A stretch of DNA of 64,000 bases, from NCBI RefSeq assembly GCF_000189635.1, contig NW_002476387.1, positions 186,001 to 250,000 on the forward strand. Direction: 5' to 3'. Under the pieces are notes generated by a model, which searched no databases, was not told the DNA's origin, and was given only the letters and a program-made list of their open reading frames with translations. Shown piece after piece: positions 55,102-64,000 of this stretch. Each line of letters starts with the position of its first letter. Positions within the stretch are counted from its first letter, which is position 1. The translations under genes were made by a program, and so were the position numbers. This stretch comes from Tetrahymena thermophila SB210 (Eukaryota; Ciliophora; Oligohymenophorea; Hymenostomatida; Tetrahymenidae).

Positions 55102-57198
55102 TCTAGGATAAATTCAAGTAAATTTAGTATTTTATATTAAATCTAGTAGATTTATTGCTGTTTAAATAATGTATTTTATATCTGCTCTATATAAAAATGC
55201 TTAATACTAATAACTATTTTGCTATTAAATATTCAATCTATAAATTGTAAATTTGATATTGAAGTACTGATCACAATATTTATTTACAATTAAAAACTTA
55301 AGATAATTTATCTAAATTTAAATATATCGAATCAAAAAAGTTTCAAAGTGAAAAGCAACGAAACAAAAGCAGCAGCATACTTAAATTTTATAATATCTAT
55401 TAAATAGGTATAATTATTTCACTTAAAATGTATCAATTTTTTTTAATACCAAATATTTTCTACACTAAATATGTAAATTTCTTATAATTAATATTATTTT
55501 TTTGTATTTTTTATTAATAATTTATTTGATTTTATACACTTGAGTGTGTAATGAAAATTGCCATTAAATATCAAAAATTTTTTATTTAAGTTATGTTTAG
55601 TAATTAAAAAAAAATATATTTATTTTTTAAGAGAGTAATACATTTTTTATGAAATTTTATACTAAATACTGATTAGATTTGTCATAACTCTACATTTAAT
55701 TATTTTTAATAGATTTAAACAGAAAAATTGAAGCTAAAGGAATTATTAAGCTATTTAAGATATAAGGTAGCAAGAAGTGATCATCTAAAGCAGGAGCTAG
55801 GGAATCAGTTTATATTATTATTTTCTTATTTTAGATAAAAAGAAGGAAAAATAAAAAGAGTAAAAAAAAAAGTAAAAAAAGATATTTTATTTAAAAGTAG
55901 AGTTAGGAGAAATATAAGAAGGTTAAATGTTGAAAATGATAATGTTAGGATGTTTTTGAGTAAAAAATAAATTAGTGCATGACAAAAATACAACTTTATA
56001 CCCTATTTTTTGATAGTTAGCAAAATTTTTGTTGAATTTGATATATTCCAATTCATTTTGCTCCTAAAATGATCTGATATTTGATCTTAAGAACAAAGAT
56101 TATTCTGATTTGAAATCATTTTTGAGGAGATAGCAGTCAAATGTACAGAAAAACAAAAAAATGTATTAGAATTCGAAAAATATGATAGATCCGAAGGAGG
56201 TTATAATTAAATTAAGAAAGGAGCGAAAGAGGGAAAATTTAAAAATAATATAATCGTGAAGGAAAATTAGAGGGAAGAAAGAAAAAAAGCAAAAATTGAA
56301 AGGTAATATAAATCGAAAGAAATTAATAAATTAATCAGATTAGCTGAATTGTTTTAATTAATTAATTAATTAGCTAGTTATTTATTTAATTATTAACTTA
56401 ATAAATTAATTAGAAGGTTTCTTTGATTGTATTATTTTTTCAATCAAGTCTATCTATCTATGCATATTTTTAATAAATTACTTAGGATTATTTAAATTAA
56501 TAGCTTGTTAGTTAGTTAATAAGTGAGTGAGTTAATGATAGGATTTTGCATTTTTAATTTAAAAATTTTAACTTAAATATTTTTAATTCTAAAAAAAAAT
56601 GAAAAGAGGGTTTTGAAGGAGGGGACGAAATAGCAAAATCTTTTTTGTGAATTTTTTAATTTGTTAGAAATATTTTCTAATTTTGTAGTAAATTTACATT
56701 CTGATTTTCTTTTTCTTCGATTATATCAATTACCAAACATAGAATTATTTTAGAATTTTAGTTAAACAAACTTTGTATTCAGGAAGCTTTAATAGCATCT
56801 TAATGTATCTCCTTGTTTATTTTAATATTCTTATTATTCGCTAAAAAGGATTTTGTTTGTGATATATATAAATATATATAAAAAGTATGGAAATCTATTA
56901 ATTTTATCAATTGAATAATCAAATTATTTGTTTGCTATTATTTTTTATGATAAAGATAATTAATTAATTATATGGTTAATGCTATAAAAATTCATAGCAA
57001 TTAGCTTATGCCTTTTCATTAATTAAGTCTTAGATTTTTTATTAAGTATTAGCTGAATTTTCAATCATCATATATAATCAAATTCTCAAGCAATTATAAA
57101 GAAATAATTGGAATAAAATTAAAGAGGAAAAGAACAAAAGAAAAAATATATATAAAGAAATAAAAAAAAAGATTAAAAAATAAAGAAAAAATAATTAG
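55102..57198. other. Intergenic, between divergent genes
   Basis: The largest empty stretch (2.1 kb), upstream of both the WD40 gene (-) and the CHD gene (+). It has purine-rich runs (55730-56320) and TTAA-rich runs. Nothing reads as protein. The last ~100 bases are A-rich leader. Confidence 0.6.

Positions 57199-64000
<6,802 letters not shown>

Overview
The window looks like macronuclear DNA of a ciliate that reads TAA and TAG as glutamine and stops only at TGA, most likely a Tetrahymena or close relative. Recognisable proteins (V-ATPase subunit E, kinesin, cGMP-dependent kinase, ribosomal protein uS5, a CHD remodeler) read through only with that code. The DNA is very AT-rich, introns are AT-rich GT..AG, and start codons usually follow A-rich runs. 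Because in-frame TAA/TAG codons break the real genes, standard-code ORFs are almost all fragments or shadows. Every gene call below was made by reading the strand with TAA/TAG=Gln and joining exons by eye, so internal exon borders are approximate unless listed.

Layout, left to right. 1-147 may be the 5' end of a minus-strand gene leaving the window. V-ATPase subunit E lies at 1227-2520 (+). A Gln/Asn-rich protein ending in an ALMS motif is at 3248-8394 (-), and an N-terminal-motor kinesin at 9492-13047 (-). A membrane-anchored alpha/beta hydrolase with a large insertion is at 14166-17630 (+), and a cGMP-dependent protein kinase at 18647-22127 (-). An intronless pseudokinase-like membrane protein is at 23550-26024 (-), an intronless coiled-coil protein at 27437-29263 (-), and a GNAT-like membrane protein at 29799-31111 (+). 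Ribosomal protein uS5 is at 31623-33580 (+), a small three-exon unknown protein at 34746-35976 (+), and a protein of eight EF-hand-pair repeats (EFCAB6-like) at 36748-40680 (+). An XK-related-like membrane protein with leucine-rich repeats is at 41243-45981 (-), with a decayed copy at about 47480-49310 (-). An EF-hand plus WD40 protein of the WDR49/WDR64 type is at 49784-55101 (-). A CHD-type remodeler with an embedded bromodomain and C-terminal PHD-like zinc fingers starts at 57199 (+) and runs off the right edge.

There is no operon logic: each gene has its own AT-rich flanks. Several genes (ALMS-motif protein, kinesin, EFCAB6-like, WDR49-like) belong to families tied to basal bodies or cilia, which fits a ciliate but does not by itself imply a functional cluster. 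The most unusual items are the CHD protein whose second chromodomain appears to be split by a bromodomain, the XKR-like/LRR fusion with its pseudogene copy, and the hydrolase whose catalytic Asp and His are separated by some 400 residues. I saw no tRNA, rRNA, CRISPR array or transposase.
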